From positions 109,604 to 173,603 of the forward strand of contig JARUKZ010000005.1 in the NCBI GenBank assembly GCA_029688955.1: DNA of 64,000 bases, read 5' to 3'. Numbering within the stretch: the first letter of the stretch is position 1; each line of letters opens with the position of its first letter. The DNA is from Chitinispirillales bacterium ANBcel5. Its GTDB lineage: Bacteria; Fibrobacterota; Chitinivibrionia; Chitinivibrionales; Chitinispirillaceae. Shown here one piece after another: positions 1-8,845 of the stretch. The notes under the pieces are model-generated. The model was not told the origin of the DNA. It saw nothing but the letters and a program-made list of their open reading frames with translations, and made no database searches. A program made the position numbers and the translations under genes.

Positions 1-73
1 GAACTTTTGCAGTACCTTCAAAAACTGCTCCCTCCCCTATCATAGTCAATAATCCTTTATTTCCTTTGTCCAT
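1..73 (-). CDS. Bactofilin, N-terminal part only (runs off the window)
   Basis: Only the first 24 codons lie in the window. The start ATG is at 73, and it overlaps the last 17 bases of the M23 peptidase gene, so the two are translationally linked. The visible protein starts MDKGNKGLLTMIGEGAVF and continues EGTAKV. The 'IGEG..FEG' pattern is the typical opening of the bactofilin beta-helix. Bactofilins polymerise into scaffolds at the inner membrane and often sit next to an M23 peptidase that they help to localise. The family call rests on a short stretch plus this neighbourhood, so it is good but not certain. Confidence 0.72.
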   Translation of the reverse strand, partial: MDKGNKGLLTMIGEGAVFEGTAKV

Positions 74-908
74 TTACTAGTGGCTCCTTTTTTCCTATAA
101 GATAATCTTCCGGATTAATATGCTTTCCGTCCTTTAACAATTCATAATGCAAGTGCGGTGCTGTTGATAGCCCTGTGTTTCCAACAAGAGCTATTGTCTG
201 TCCCCTGTTTACCCGATCACGGTCTGACACCAAAATCTGAGAACAATGTCCATATTTTGTAACAAATCCAAAATCATGCTTAATGGTAACCATTAAACCA
301 AAATATTTATCATTTTTTACTTCCTTTACAATACCAGGTGCAGTAGATCTAATAGGTGTTCCGGTCGCAGCTGCAAAATCGATTCCTTTATGAACCTTAC
401 CTGTATCTGAAAACCTCCTGGTTATCCAACCATCAACAGGCAATATATTAGGTATAGAAGAGCCATTATAATTTACCGAAGTTGTAAAACCTTCTCTTGT
501 AGTAGTTATTGGAGATCGGGTATTTCTTATTCTGCCAGAAACAGGGATTTCCTGATTTGCATTTATTGTAAGTGATTTATCTTCAGATGTTAAATCTAAA
601 TCAGCATGACTTGCCAAGCGATGTAAATAAGAGGTTAGATATTCTATAGTAGCTATTTTTTCATTAGATAGTCTCATCTGCTCATTTTCTTCAACAAGCC
701 TTTTGTTTTCTGTTTTTAAAGTACTAACAAGTTGGAGTTTCAATCCTATTTCACCCGTTTTATAGAGAAGTACAATTAGACTTGTTAGAAACAATATAAA
801 AAATACCAACAATGATATAACTATATACCTGTGAAGAGAGAGGGAAAATGTGCGCCCATTTCCATCAGGTATAAACATCAAAGTATAATGCGATTTTTTC
901 TTTTTCAT
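57..908 (-). CDS. M23/LytM-family peptidoglycan endopeptidase, membrane-anchored
   Basis: A 283-residue protein with a basic N-terminus, one transmembrane helix at about residues 27-49, a short coiled coil at about 60-90, and a C-terminal LytM domain at about 155-275. All zinc-site residues are present: H173 and D177 (HKGID), H221 (YGHC), and H252/H254 (HLHYE). It is therefore probably an active endopeptidase that cuts peptide cross-links in the periplasm while tethered to the inner membrane. It lies 2 bases after parB and overlaps the bactofilin gene, which suggests a shape or polarity module in one operon with parAB. M23 partners of bactofilins are known from other bacteria; the link here is inferred from gene order. 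Confidence 0.92.
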   Translation of the reverse strand: MKKKKSHYTLMFIPDGNGRTFSLSLHRYIVISLLVFFILFLTSLIVLLYKTGEIGLKLQLVSTLKTENKRLVEENEQMRLSNEKIATIEYLTSYLHRLASHADLDLTSEDKSLTINANQEIPVSGRIRNTRSPITTTREGFTTSVNYNGSSIPNILPVDGWITRRFSDTGKVHKGIDFAAATGTPIRSTAPGIVKEVKNDKYFGLMVTIKHDFGFVTKYGHCSQILVSDRDRVNRGQTIALVGNTGLSTAPHLHYELLKDGKHINPEDYLIGKKEPLVNGQRK

Positions 909-910
909 AT

Positions 911-1777
911 TTATTTAATTAATAAATCCACTACTCTTACCAGATCATCTTTACTGAAATAATGTAATTCCAGTTTACCCTTGTCTCCATTGACCCCTGG
1001 TTTGATTTTTACAGAAGTTCCATACTTATATTGTAATTTTTCTATCAAATCAGCTATATCAGGATCTACAGGCTCAGGATTTAACGACGGTTTTGTTTTG
1101 GGCTTATCATCCCTATTATCCTGAGAAATTTTCTCTACATCTCTTACTGACAATTTATCATCAACAATCCTCTTTGCCATTTTCAGTTGCTGATCTTCTT
1201 TTTCGATGGAAAGTAGTGCTCTTGCATGCCCCATACTGATTTCAGCTTTTCTAACCATCTGTTGTATTTCATCAGGCAAATTTAAAATTCTTAGAGAATT
1301 GGTTATTGCGGCTCTACTTTTACCAATCTGTTTTGATAATTGATCATGGGTATAACTACACTCAAGGATAAGTTTCTGATATGCTATTGCTTTTTCTATC
1401 TCATTAAGTTCTTCGCGCTGAATATTCTCTACCAGCGCCAGTTCAAGCATTTCTCTGTCTGTAACTTTATTTTTCAGTATACAGGGAACTTTATCCCTGC
1501 CAAGAACTCCAAAAGCTCTAAAACGACGTTCACCAGAAATTATTTCGTAATGATTATCTTTTTTCCTTAATACAATCGGTTGCAATAGACCTTGATTTTC
1601 AATACTTGTAGCAAGATTTTTTATCTCTTCTTCATCAAAATCTATTCGAGGCTGATAGGGGTTAGTCTTTATTGATTTTCTTTCAACATATACTATATCA
1701 CTATCTTTTACATTCTCTTCATCCTGAGTAGGAATTAAGTTTGAAAGACCCCTACCAAGAGCTTTCCTTTTATTCAT
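911..1777 (-). CDS. parB: Chromosome-partitioning protein ParB (Spo0J)
   Basis: 288 residues. The N-terminus KRKALGRGLSNLIP is the ParA-stimulating segment of chromosomal ParB proteins. The CTP-binding ParB/Srx fold follows, with NPYQPR at 39-44 and GERRFR at 82-87. Next is a helix-turn-helix at about 140-180 that reads parS, and a C-terminal dimerisation domain from about 235. ParB loads on parS, slides as a CTP-dependent clamp, and recruits ParA and SMC to segregate the origin. It overlaps parA by 8 bases. Two parS sites lie close by at 3411 and 5324, so the cis and trans parts of the system are together. Confidence 0.97.
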   Translation of the reverse strand: MNKRKALGRGLSNLIPTQDEENVKDSDIVYVERKSIKTNPYQPRIDFDEEEIKNLATSIENQGLLQPIVLRKKDNHYEIISGERRFRAFGVLGRDKVPCILKNKVTDREMLELALVENIQREELNEIEKAIAYQKLILECSYTHDQLSKQIGKSRAAITNSLRILNLPDEIQQMVRKAEISMGHARALLSIEKEDQQLKMAKRIVDDKLSVRDVEKISQDNRDDKPKTKPSLNPEPVDPDIADLIEKLQYKYGTSVKIKPGVNGDKGKLELHYFSKDDLVRVVDLLIK

Positions 1778-2552
1778 TTTGCATAATTTCCTTGGCTAAG
1801 TTTAAATAATTCTCTGCTCCAGAGGACATGATATCGTACAAAATAATTGGTTTAGCAAAAGAAGGAGCCTCACCAAGTTTTACATTCCTGGTCACAACTA
1901 CATCGAATACTTTACCGGAAAAAAAGGATTTCACATCTTCTGCAACCTGCCTTGAAAGATTTAACCTTCCATCATACATCGTAAGAAGTGCACCTTCTAT
2001 AACCAGTAAAGAATTTAAGTTTTTCTGAACCAGATGAATCGTATTAAGAAGTTCAGCTAATCCTTCCAGTGCATAGTATTCACACTGAATTGGAATAAGA
2101 ACACTGTTTGCTGCTGTTAAAATATTTACTGTTAAAAGTCCAAGTGAGGGGGGAGAATCAATAATTACATAATCATAATCATCTTTAACTTCATGAATTG
2201 CTGAGCGTAACTTTTTCTCTCTGGCCATCTCATTCACCAACTCAATTTCTGCCCCTGCAAGATCCGGTGTTGCCGGTGCTACATCAAGGTAATCCATACA
2301 AGAAGCTTTTACCCTGATATCCCTTAGGGTCAAAGGACGCTCATCTATTTCGGTACCTGTTATAACATCGTAAATAGAATACTCTATATCATATTTATCG
2401 AGCCCAAGACCAGTAGTAGCATTTGATTGAGGATCCATGTCGATAAGGAGAGTTTTCCTTTCAGCAGCACAAAGACATGCTGAAAGATTAATCGATGTAG
2501 TAGTCTTTCCGACTCCACCCTTCTGATTACATACTGCTATAATCTTTCCCAC
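1770..2552 (-). CDS. parA: Chromosome-partitioning ATPase ParA (Soj)
   Basis: ATP-dependent DNA-binding partner of ParB. I place the start at a GTG at 2552, because AAGGGG lies 5 bases upstream and the protein then begins MGKIIAVCNQKGGVGKTTT as the family does. An upstream in-frame start at 2591 would add 13 residues that do not look conserved. The product is 260 residues. The deviant Walker A motif KGGVGKTT covers residues 11-18 with the signature Lys at 11. DMDPQSN and DYVIIDSPPS (Walker B region) follow. The 8-base overlap with parB implies translational coupling. ParA forms the nucleoid-bound gradient that pulls ParB-parS complexes apart. Confidence 0.97.
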   Translation of the reverse strand: MGKIIAVCNQKGGVGKTTTSINLSACLCAAERKTLLIDMDPQSNATTGLGLDKYDIEYSIYDVITGTEIDERPLTLRDIRVKASCMDYLDVAPATPDLAGAEIELVNEMAREKKLRSAIHEVKDDYDYVIIDSPPSLGLLTVNILTAANSVLIPIQCEYYALEGLAELLNTIHLVQKNLNSLLVIEGALLTMYDGRLNLSRQVAEDVKSFFSGKVFDVVVTRNVKLGEAPSFAKPIILYDIMSSGAENYLNLAKEIMQNE

Positions 2553-2713
2553 AAAATCCCCTTGTTCAATAACTTGTACACAGGTTATCAACAGCGTTTT
2601 TAACTATTGTTGATATCTTATATCTCTTTAAAAATCATTACAAATCAATATTTTACATCTCTGTCAGAGAAAAATCCATATGGATACCTATTTTTTTTCA
2701 CCACTTTTCCACA

Positions 2714-3397
2714 TCAATGTACTAATTCAAGTGAGACGAGGTTTAACCCCATTATTTGATTACCCAAATCATACTCCGCTATTTCTGATATTCTGATTCC
2801 ATCAGTTTCTTTATTATTGGTGATAAAATCAAGTTCATTAGCAAACTGATCAGTTTTAAAAGTATACATATGCCCATCAGATGCTACGAGAGGTTTTGCC
2901 ACTCCTGAAAAGTTCTGAAGTGTTTCATACTCCCTGCTTATTACATAATCAAACTTTTTACTTTCTTTTTGAAGCCCACTTACTTCATCTTCATTTATTT
3001 CTATATTTTCATATTCAAGTTCATTTTTAACAGCCTTTAAAAAGGAACTCTTTTCAGCATCAGACTCCTGCAACACAAAACTCAGATCAGGTCTGAATAT
3101 TCTTATTGGAATTGAAGGAAAACCGTTAGATGCTCCAAGATTAAGAACTGTTGCCCCTTTCTTAAAACCGAATAATAACAGAGGCTGTAGCGAATCACAG
3201 AAATGACGTAAAAATAAAATCGACTCATCAGATTCAGGAATCAAACCTGCTGTATCATTCCATTTATACAACAAACAAATATATGTTAGTATCTGTTCCC
3301 GCTGATCAAGATCTGGTGTTAACCCCAGACGTTCAAGTTCCTTCAATTCGTAACATTCTTTCGCTCGATCCAGAAAAGAGTTCAGCAATGCATTCAT
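2714..3397 (-). CDS. rsmG: 16S rRNA m7G527 methyltransferase RsmG (GidB)
   Basis: 227 residues, the usual size. RsmG uses S-adenosylmethionine to methylate G527 in the 530 loop of 16S rRNA. It lies directly after mnmG on the same strand, the classic gidA-gidB order next to parAB. The SAM-binding motif reads LNLGASNGFPSIPI, where most relatives have a D/V-G-S-G-A-G-x-P-G-I-P form. The family is recognisable but this loop is divergent, with Asn for the acidic residue and Asn/Ser for two glycines. The Rossmann fold, the Phe-Pro-x-Ile-Pro segment and the length support the call. Reduced activity is possible but not shown. Confidence 0.88.
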   Translation of the reverse strand: MNALLNSFLDRAKECYELKELERLGLTPDLDQREQILTYICLLYKWNDTAGLIPESDESILFLRHFCDSLQPLLLFGFKKGATVLNLGASNGFPSIPIRIFRPDLSFVLQESDAEKSSFLKAVKNELEYENIEINEDEVSGLQKESKKFDYVISREYETLQNFSGVAKPLVASDGHMYTFKTDQFANELDFITNNKETDGIRISEIAEYDLGNQIMGLNLVSLELVH

Positions 3398-3406
3398 AGT
3401 ACTTTC

Positions 3407-5314
3407 CTATTGTTTCACGTGAAACGATTTGTTATTTCTATGTCTCGAAATACACATAGCCAGAATAGATATATCCGCAGGTGTAACTCCGGAAATTCTT
3501 AACGCCTGACCAAGAGTTTTTGGTTTTATGGTAATCAGTTTTGTTCTCGACTCAGACAACATCCCGGGAACAGATTCATAATCGAAATCTTCAGGTATAA
3601 TAGCTTCCTCAAGTTGTCGTAATTTTTGCACCTGAAGCAGTTGTTTTTTAACAAACCCTTCGTATTTTACATCAGATTCTACACCTAAGCTAAAACTTCT
3701 ATTTTCTTTAATTTGTTTTACTATTTCTTCAGATTCAGTATTTATCTCTTCTTTCAGAAGTTCTAAACATTCAATCAGGTGATGTATGGTAAACTCAGGT
3801 CTTCTTAAAAACTCATCTGCTCTTACAGTATTTTTAATCTCCATTTTTAATGCATTTTGTATTACTTGTCTGGAGATTCTTATACCTGAAAACATTTTTA
3901 TAGATTTTTTTTTCTCTTCCCAAACTTTTTTTCTGCTGTCATAAAATTCATCTTCTATGAAACCATATTTTTTAGCAATGGGCATGAGTCTTTCGTCACT
4001 ATTGTCCTGACGTAACATTAACCTGTACTCAGCCCTTGAGGTAAACATCCGATACGGTTCTTCTGTACCTCTTGTTATAAGGTCATCTATAAGTACTCCT
4101 GTATAAGACGTCTCCCTTCCCAAAACTATTTCACCCTGGTTTAGAAGATTTAATGCAGCATTCATCCCTGCTATTAATCCCTGACAAGCAGCTTCTTCAT
4201 ACCCGGATGTGCCATTTATCTGTCCTGCAAAATAAAGGTTTTTTACGTATTTAGATTCAAGAGTTGGTCTCAACTGAAGTGGTTGGAAATAGTCATATTC
4301 TATACCATATCCAGGTCTGAGAATTCTCGCTTCTTCAAATCCAGGAATACTACGAACCATCATTTCCTGAATTTCGAATGGTAGAGAGGTTGAGAGTCCA
4401 TTTAGGTACATCTCATAATTGTCCAAACTCTCTGGTTCTAAAAATAATGAATGCCCATCTCTCTCACCAAATCTCAGTACTTTATCCTCTATAGACGGAC
4501 AGTATCTTGGTCCAACACTGGTTATTTTTCCTCTATACAGAGGAGATAAATGCTTATTTTCTAAAATAATCTTATGTGTCTGTGAATTAGTCTTTGAAAT
4601 CCAGCATTTCACCCTATTCTGAATCGTTTCCTGGGTGGAAAATGAAAACGGCCATGGTTCCTGATCACCTGATTGTGGGATTAGTTTAGAAAAATCTACA
4701 CTTCTACCATCTATTCGAGGTGATGTTCCCGTTTTTAACCGACCAGATCTTATTCCTAACTTCTCAATGCTTTTGGTAAGACCTGTAGAGGCCGGCTCTC
4801 CCGTTCTTCCTGCTGAAAAAGATTCCAGTCCAATGTGAGCTCTTCCATTTAAAAAAGTTCCAGTTGCTACAATAACAGCTCTGGTTTGTATAACCTGTGT
4901 ACTATCCAGTTTAATAGCTTTTACTAACCCACCTTCAGTTATTATCTCTGTAACCATTCCCTGGTATAGTGATATTTTTTTATTTTTATCTATTTCTTTT
5001 CTAACATACTTTTTATATAAATTTTTATCTGCCTGCGCTCTAGGTCCCCATACTGCGCTACCCTTAGTTTGATTCAACATCCTGAAGTGAATACCAGCTT
5101 TATCTATAACTCTCCCCATTAAACCACCGAGAGCATCAACTTCTCTAACTATATTCCCCTTGGCAATTCCTCCAATTGCAGGATTACAAGACATCTGTCC
5201 AATGAGGTCCAGATGAGTGGTAATTAATACTACCTGCAACTCTTTTTGTGCGCATATATTCGCAGCTTCGATTCCTGCGTGTCCCCCACCTATAACAGCA
5301 ATATCGTAATTCAT
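3407..5314 (-). CDS. mnmG: tRNA uridine 5-carboxymethylaminomethyl modification enzyme MnmG (GidA)
   Basis: 635 residues, full length. The FAD-binding motif GGGHAGIEAA starts at residue 9. The family-typical SCNPAIGGIAKGN and GPRYCPSIEDK are intact, and the C-terminal helical domain that docks MnmE and tRNA is complete. With MnmE it installs the cmnm5 group on U34 of several tRNAs. The last codons (SFHVKQ-stop) are written by a near-perfect parS sequence at 3411-3426, so the 3' end of the gene doubles as a partition site. The gene sits 25 bases after mnmE, with a second parS in that gap, and 9 bases before rsmG. Confidence 0.97.
   Translation of the reverse strand: MNYDIAVIGGGHAGIEAANICAQKELQVVLITTHLDLIGQMSCNPAIGGIAKGNIVREVDALGGLMGRVIDKAGIHFRMLNQTKGSAVWGPRAQADKNLYKKYVRKEIDKNKKISLYQGMVTEIITEGGLVKAIKLDSTQVIQTRAVIVATGTFLNGRAHIGLESFSAGRTGEPASTGLTKSIEKLGIRSGRLKTGTSPRIDGRSVDFSKLIPQSGDQEPWPFSFSTQETIQNRVKCWISKTNSQTHKIILENKHLSPLYRGKITSVGPRYCPSIEDKVLRFGERDGHSLFLEPESLDNYEMYLNGLSTSLPFEIQEMMVRSIPGFEEARILRPGYGIEYDYFQPLQLRPTLESKYVKNLYFAGQINGTSGYEEAACQGLIAGMNAALNLLNQGEIVLGRETSYTGVLIDDLITRGTEEPYRMFTSRAEYRLMLRQDNSDERLMPIAKKYGFIEDEFYDSRKKVWEEKKKSIKMFSGIRISRQVIQNALKMEIKNTVRADEFLRRPEFTIHHLIECLELLKEEINTESEEIVKQIKENRSFSLGVESDVKYEGFVKKQLLQVQKLRQLEEAIIPEDFDYESVPGMLSESRTKLITIKPKTLGQALRISGVTPADISILAMCISRHRNNKSFHVKQ
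3411..3426. promoter_or_regulatory. parS site 1, inside the end of mnmG
   Basis: TGTTTCACGTGAAACG matches the bacterial parS palindrome TGTTNCACGTGAAACA at every base but the last. It overlaps the final codons of mnmG. ParB encoded at 911-1777 should load here. The match is read directly; binding is inferred from strong conservation of parS across phyla. Confidence 0.9.
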
Positions 5315-5323
5315 ACATACCTT

Positions 5324-5339
5324 TGTTTCACGTGAAACA
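5324..5339. promoter_or_regulatory. parS site 2, between mnmE and mnmG
   Basis: TGTTTCACGTGAAACA is a perfect 16-base parS palindrome. It fills most of the 25-base gap between the mnmE stop and the mnmG start. With site 1 it places a two-site ParB loading zone about 4-6 kb from dnaA, the position typical of origin-proximal centromeres. Confidence 0.95.
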
Positions 5340-6704
5340 TTATTTGCCTATACAAAACCTTCCAAATATACTATTCAGTATCTCTTCTGAAGCAGTATAA
5401 CCAAAAAACTCTTCCATTTTTTGTAGTATAGAATTCAAATAATAAGCTGCAATCTCTTCGTTATCTATGTTGGTGTGTGTTTCGTTTAGTCCCTGTACAA
5501 TTTCTTCAAGCAAATTTAATTGTCGGTGACTACATACAATATCAGGTGTTTCAATTTCACTTACAATTTGTTCCACTATTTTATTTATGGTTTCATATAC
5601 TCTGTCTGTATTTATTCCTTCTTTTATACTAACGGGTATTGTTTTAATCTCTTTATCTTGTAATAGGTGCTTTTTATTATTTGGAGACGAAATATCTATT
5701 TTATTTAATATTACAATTTTCTGAAGGTTATTTTCTAAAAATTGTTTCTCTTCATTTTTAAATTCTTCGCATGCAGAGGTAACCCATAAAACTGCATTTG
5801 CATCTTCAATTTGTTTTATACTTCTCTCGATCCCAATTTTTTCAATATCATCATTGGTAAGTCTTATTCCAGCACTATCAATTACCTTTATTTTGTTTCC
5901 TTTGATTTCTATCTCTTCAGATATACTATCCCGAGTAGTACCAGGTGTTTTATAGACAATTGATCGCTGCTCACCCAATAACATGTTAAACAAAGAACTT
6001 TTTCCGGCATTTGGTGGTCCTGCTATTACTATCGTAATCGAGCTGTTAAATGAAAGGAATTTTTTGGCTCTGTTTAATTCCTGGGTAAGTTCCCTTTTTA
6101 ATCTCTTTAAAACCTTTTCTACAGGATTCTCTTTTATGCTTTTAATGTCATCCTCTTCACCAAATTCTATTTGAGCTTCTATCTCACTCAAAATAGTTAT
6201 CAGCTTTTCCCTGTATAGTTGAAGCTTTCTACTACTGTTTCCGGTTAACCCTTTTTTGGCAGACTCTTTCTGCTTTGATGTCTGGCTATCTATTAGTGCA
6301 CCGATAGCTTCTGCTTTTAAAAGATCAAGTTTCCCATTCAAAAAAGCTCTTCGGGTAAATTCTCCTTTGGCAGCAGGCTTTGCCCCGTTTTGGTATAACT
6401 CTTCTATAATCTCCTTAACCACAGATGGTGAACCATGACATATTATTTCAACCATTTCTTCACCAGTATAGGATTTACCCGTTTTATATTTTACTGCGGT
6501 AACTTCATCTATTATTGCTAAACTACTGTTTATTATTTCATACAGTTGTATTTGCCTTTCAGGAGTTTTTCTTAACTTCTCTTTATTAGCTACTATTTTT
6601 TCTGTAATAGCATAGGAATGTGGACCTGTTATTCTAAGTACAGCAAGAGCCGCTTTACCCTGAGGTGTAGCCAAAGCTACAATTGTAGATTCTTTATTCA
6701 CCAT
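5340..6704 (-). CDS. mnmE: tRNA modification GTPase MnmE (TrmE)
   Basis: The start is placed at the ATG at 6704, giving 454 residues beginning MVNKESTIVALATPQG, which aligns with the family N-terminus. An ATG at 6725 would begin inside a terminator-like hairpin and add seven residues (MAVFFRI) not seen in relatives. The protein has the tetrahydrofolate-binding N-terminal domain, a helical domain interrupted by the G domain (P-loop GPPNAGKSS, DSAGIR switch II, NKID), and the C-terminal FCIGK whose Cys is family-typical. It partners MnmG in U34 modification. No Shine-Dalgarno is visible before 6704, and the T-run of the hairpin ends only 6 bases upstream, which is unusual. Confidence 0.95.
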   Translation of the reverse strand: MVNKESTIVALATPQGKAALAVLRITGPHSYAITEKIVANKEKLRKTPERQIQLYEIINSSLAIIDEVTAVKYKTGKSYTGEEMVEIICHGSPSVVKEIIEELYQNGAKPAAKGEFTRRAFLNGKLDLLKAEAIGALIDSQTSKQKESAKKGLTGNSSRKLQLYREKLITILSEIEAQIEFGEEDDIKSIKENPVEKVLKRLKRELTQELNRAKKFLSFNSSITIVIAGPPNAGKSSLFNMLLGEQRSIVYKTPGTTRDSISEEIEIKGNKIKVIDSAGIRLTNDDIEKIGIERSIKQIEDANAVLWVTSACEEFKNEEKQFLENNLQKIVILNKIDISSPNNKKHLLQDKEIKTIPVSIKEGINTDRVYETINKIVEQIVSEIETPDIVCSHRQLNLLEEIVQGLNETHTNIDNEEIAAYYLNSILQKMEEFFGYTASEEILNSIFGRFCIGK

Positions 6705-6710
6705 AATACG

Positions 6711-6746
6711 AAAAAAAACCGCCATAGATTTTTATCTATGACGGTT
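6711..6746 (-). terminator. Rho-independent terminator after yidC, abutting the mnmE start
   Basis: On the minus strand a 13-base stem AACCGTCATAGAT pairs with ATCTATGGCGGTT (one mismatch) around an AAAA loop, and is followed by eight T residues in total. It lies 21 bases past the yidC stop and ends 6 bases before the mnmE ATG at 6704. As a terminator it would separate yidC from mnmE. As a leader hairpin it could act as an attenuator for mnmE. Confidence 0.85.
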
Positions 6747-6767
6747 ATACATTAGTTGTTAAATACT

Positions 6768-8591
6768 CTATTTTTTCTTTTGAAGCACTTTTTTACTTTT
6801 ATTAACATTTCCAACCGCTACAGCCGGTGAGAGAGTTTTCTTTCTTCCTACCAGGTACTGTTGTAATAATCCAAACCCACTGGACATGGTCCAGTAAAGT
6901 ACCAACCCTGCAGGAAAATTATTAAACAAAACGAGCATAAATACAGGCATAAAGTAGATCATTGCTTTTTGATTTGGATCTTTTATGGTCATTTTGTTTT
7001 GAAAATAAGTAAGCACTGCCATTAAAATTGGTAATAACGCTACTGCACCACCATAAAGAGGTACCGAAAATGGCAGAGAAAAAAGTACTTCAGGTTGAGA
7101 CAGATCATTTATCCATGGAACTAAAAATGTATCAGCACCTCTAAGTTCAACTGCTTTTCTTAAAACTACAAACAGAGCGATAAATATTGGCATCTGAAGA
7201 AACATGGGTAAACAGCCAGGATTTAGCGGATTTATTCCCTCTGCTTTATATAATGCCATAAGTTCCTGATTCATCTTTTGAGGGTTGTTTTTATATTTCT
7301 GTCTCAGCGCATTTATTTTTGGCTGTACATCCCTCATCCTATTCATAGATTTGGTACTACTGTGTGTAAGGGGATAAGTAATCAATCTTGAAAGCAATGT
7401 TAACAGAATAATTGCAATCCCAAAATCTTTTACAATTCCCTGTAGAAAAAGTAATACTCTAAGAACAAATTCTGCTACTGGTGGAAACCATACATCTGCC
7501 CAAAGAATATGCCGTGCAAAATTTAGCACTGGAAATAAAACCTTTTCAAAGCTAAGGTCATAACTTCTTAATATTGAATAACTGTTAGGTCCGGCAAATA
7601 TAGAATTGCTTACTCTGTTTCCATCAGCAAAATACTCCATAGTTATAGAGTAGTTAATTTCTTCTATTTTTTGGTCGTTACCAGGAATAATTCTTTCCTG
7701 TTCCACGGCTTCTATTTTAAGATCCATATCCCTTAGTTCATCTGTTATAAGATTAACAAAGAAATATTTAGAAGTCATACCAAGCCATTTATAATTTCCG
7801 GTAGTTTCTTCAACACCTTCTTCATTCATTTGAAGATGTTCTACTCTATTGCCATTATAGTAATGGATTCTTCTTCTTTCTACCGGTGAACCTATACCTC
7901 CCTGTGGACTCTCAGATTCCCCTACTCCACCGATCCAGCCTATAACAACTTTTTTTCCATCTAAATTTTCACCCTCAACGTCGTATCCTATTTTATAGGT
8001 GTCGTTTTCAAAAGTGAAAATTTTCCTAATCTCCTCACCATCTTCGGAGGTTGTTTTAAGGGTAAGGGTATAAGGTGAATCTTCCACCTTTATATCTCTT
8101 TGTTCCTCATCCACAATTTCAAACATTCTTTCATCAAAACTCTCGGTATTGATAGTTAACTGCGCTCCGCCTTCACTGCCTTCAGGGATTATATCAAATT
8201 CCTGTCCTTCTTCTAAGCCGTTAACGTTATACCCCTTCATCTGAAGAGAAATTACACGAGCACCTTTAGTACTGATTTGAGCCCTGATTCTATCGGTTTC
8301 AATCCAAATAGTGTCCTTTTCAATTTCTTCCTCAACAGCCGCCGCTCTATCTTCTTCAGAAGCTTCAGTTTCATCCTCCGACGATGCAACCTGTAATTCT
8401 CCTTGCTGAGGAGTATCTGCTATATCACCGATTTCATCTTCTTCCTGAATTTCCTGTTGAACACTTTCAATTTGTTCAGGATATGGCCTACCCAAAATGT
8501 TTTCATAATAAAACCTGTTCCAGGCAGGACTGGTGAAAAACATTAGTGTAGCCATTATTAGCACAAATGCAAGCATTGTATTTTTGTTCAC
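6768..8591 (-). CDS. yidC: Membrane protein insertase YidC
   Basis: 607 residues in the long Gram-negative form. There is an N-terminal transmembrane helix (residues about 7-24), an acidic linker, a large periplasmic beta domain (about 95-340), then the conserved five-helix 60KD_IMP core starting near ILWADVWF. The segments LRQKYKNNPQKMNQELMAL and GCLPMFLQMPIFIALF are the hallmark cytoplasmic hairpin and TM3. YidC inserts and folds inner-membrane proteins alone or with SecYEG. It overlaps yidD by 4 bases in the conserved rpmH-rnpA-yidD-yidC order. The C-terminus is Lys-rich (KSKKVLQKKK), consistent with ribosome contact. Confidence 0.97.
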   Translation of the reverse strand: MNKNTMLAFVLIMATLMFFTSPAWNRFYYENILGRPYPEQIESVQQEIQEEDEIGDIADTPQQGELQVASSEDETEASEEDRAAAVEEEIEKDTIWIETDRIRAQISTKGARVISLQMKGYNVNGLEEGQEFDIIPEGSEGGAQLTINTESFDERMFEIVDEEQRDIKVEDSPYTLTLKTTSEDGEEIRKIFTFENDTYKIGYDVEGENLDGKKVVIGWIGGVGESESPQGGIGSPVERRRIHYYNGNRVEHLQMNEEGVEETTGNYKWLGMTSKYFFVNLITDELRDMDLKIEAVEQERIIPGNDQKIEEINYSITMEYFADGNRVSNSIFAGPNSYSILRSYDLSFEKVLFPVLNFARHILWADVWFPPVAEFVLRVLLFLQGIVKDFGIAIILLTLLSRLITYPLTHSSTKSMNRMRDVQPKINALRQKYKNNPQKMNQELMALYKAEGINPLNPGCLPMFLQMPIFIALFVVLRKAVELRGADTFLVPWINDLSQPEVLFSLPFSVPLYGGAVALLPILMAVLTYFQNKMTIKDPNQKAMIYFMPVFMLVLFNNFPAGLVLYWTMSSGFGLLQQYLVGRKKTLSPAVAVGNVNKSKKVLQKKK

Positions 8592-8845
8592 TTTCGTGCA
8601 CCTTTCATTTTTGGTTTATGCACTGGATCGTATCCACCCTTAAATAGTGGATTACATTTTATCACTCTATGTATTATTTTAGGTATCGCCCTGTATAAAG
8701 GAAGATTAGCTATAGCTTCCTGAGCATATCGTGAACATGTAGGTTCAAATCTGCATGTTCCTTTTCCCATCAAAAAGACTATTTTAAAGTTTTGAATGAG
8801 ATAGTAAGTCGTATTTGCTAATATTTTTTTACTCTTTGGTGCCAT
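8588..8845 (-). CDS. yidD: Membrane protein insertion efficiency factor YidD
   Basis: Translated from the ATG at 8845 this is 85 residues (MAPKSKKILANTTYYLI...). An in-frame TTG at 8857 is a less likely start. The family core is present: the CRFEPTCSRYA motif with two cysteines, then a basic amphipathic stretch and GGYDPV near the C-terminus. The family is membrane-associated and improves YidC-dependent insertion. It overlaps the end of rnpA by 28 bases and the start of yidC by 4, so these genes are translated as a coupled unit. Length and motif match relatives of about 70-90 residues. Confidence 0.94.
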   Translation of the reverse strand: MAPKSKKILANTTYYLIQNFKIVFLMGKGTCRFEPTCSRYAQEAIANLPLYRAIPKIIHRVIKCNPLFKGGYDPVHKPKMKGARK

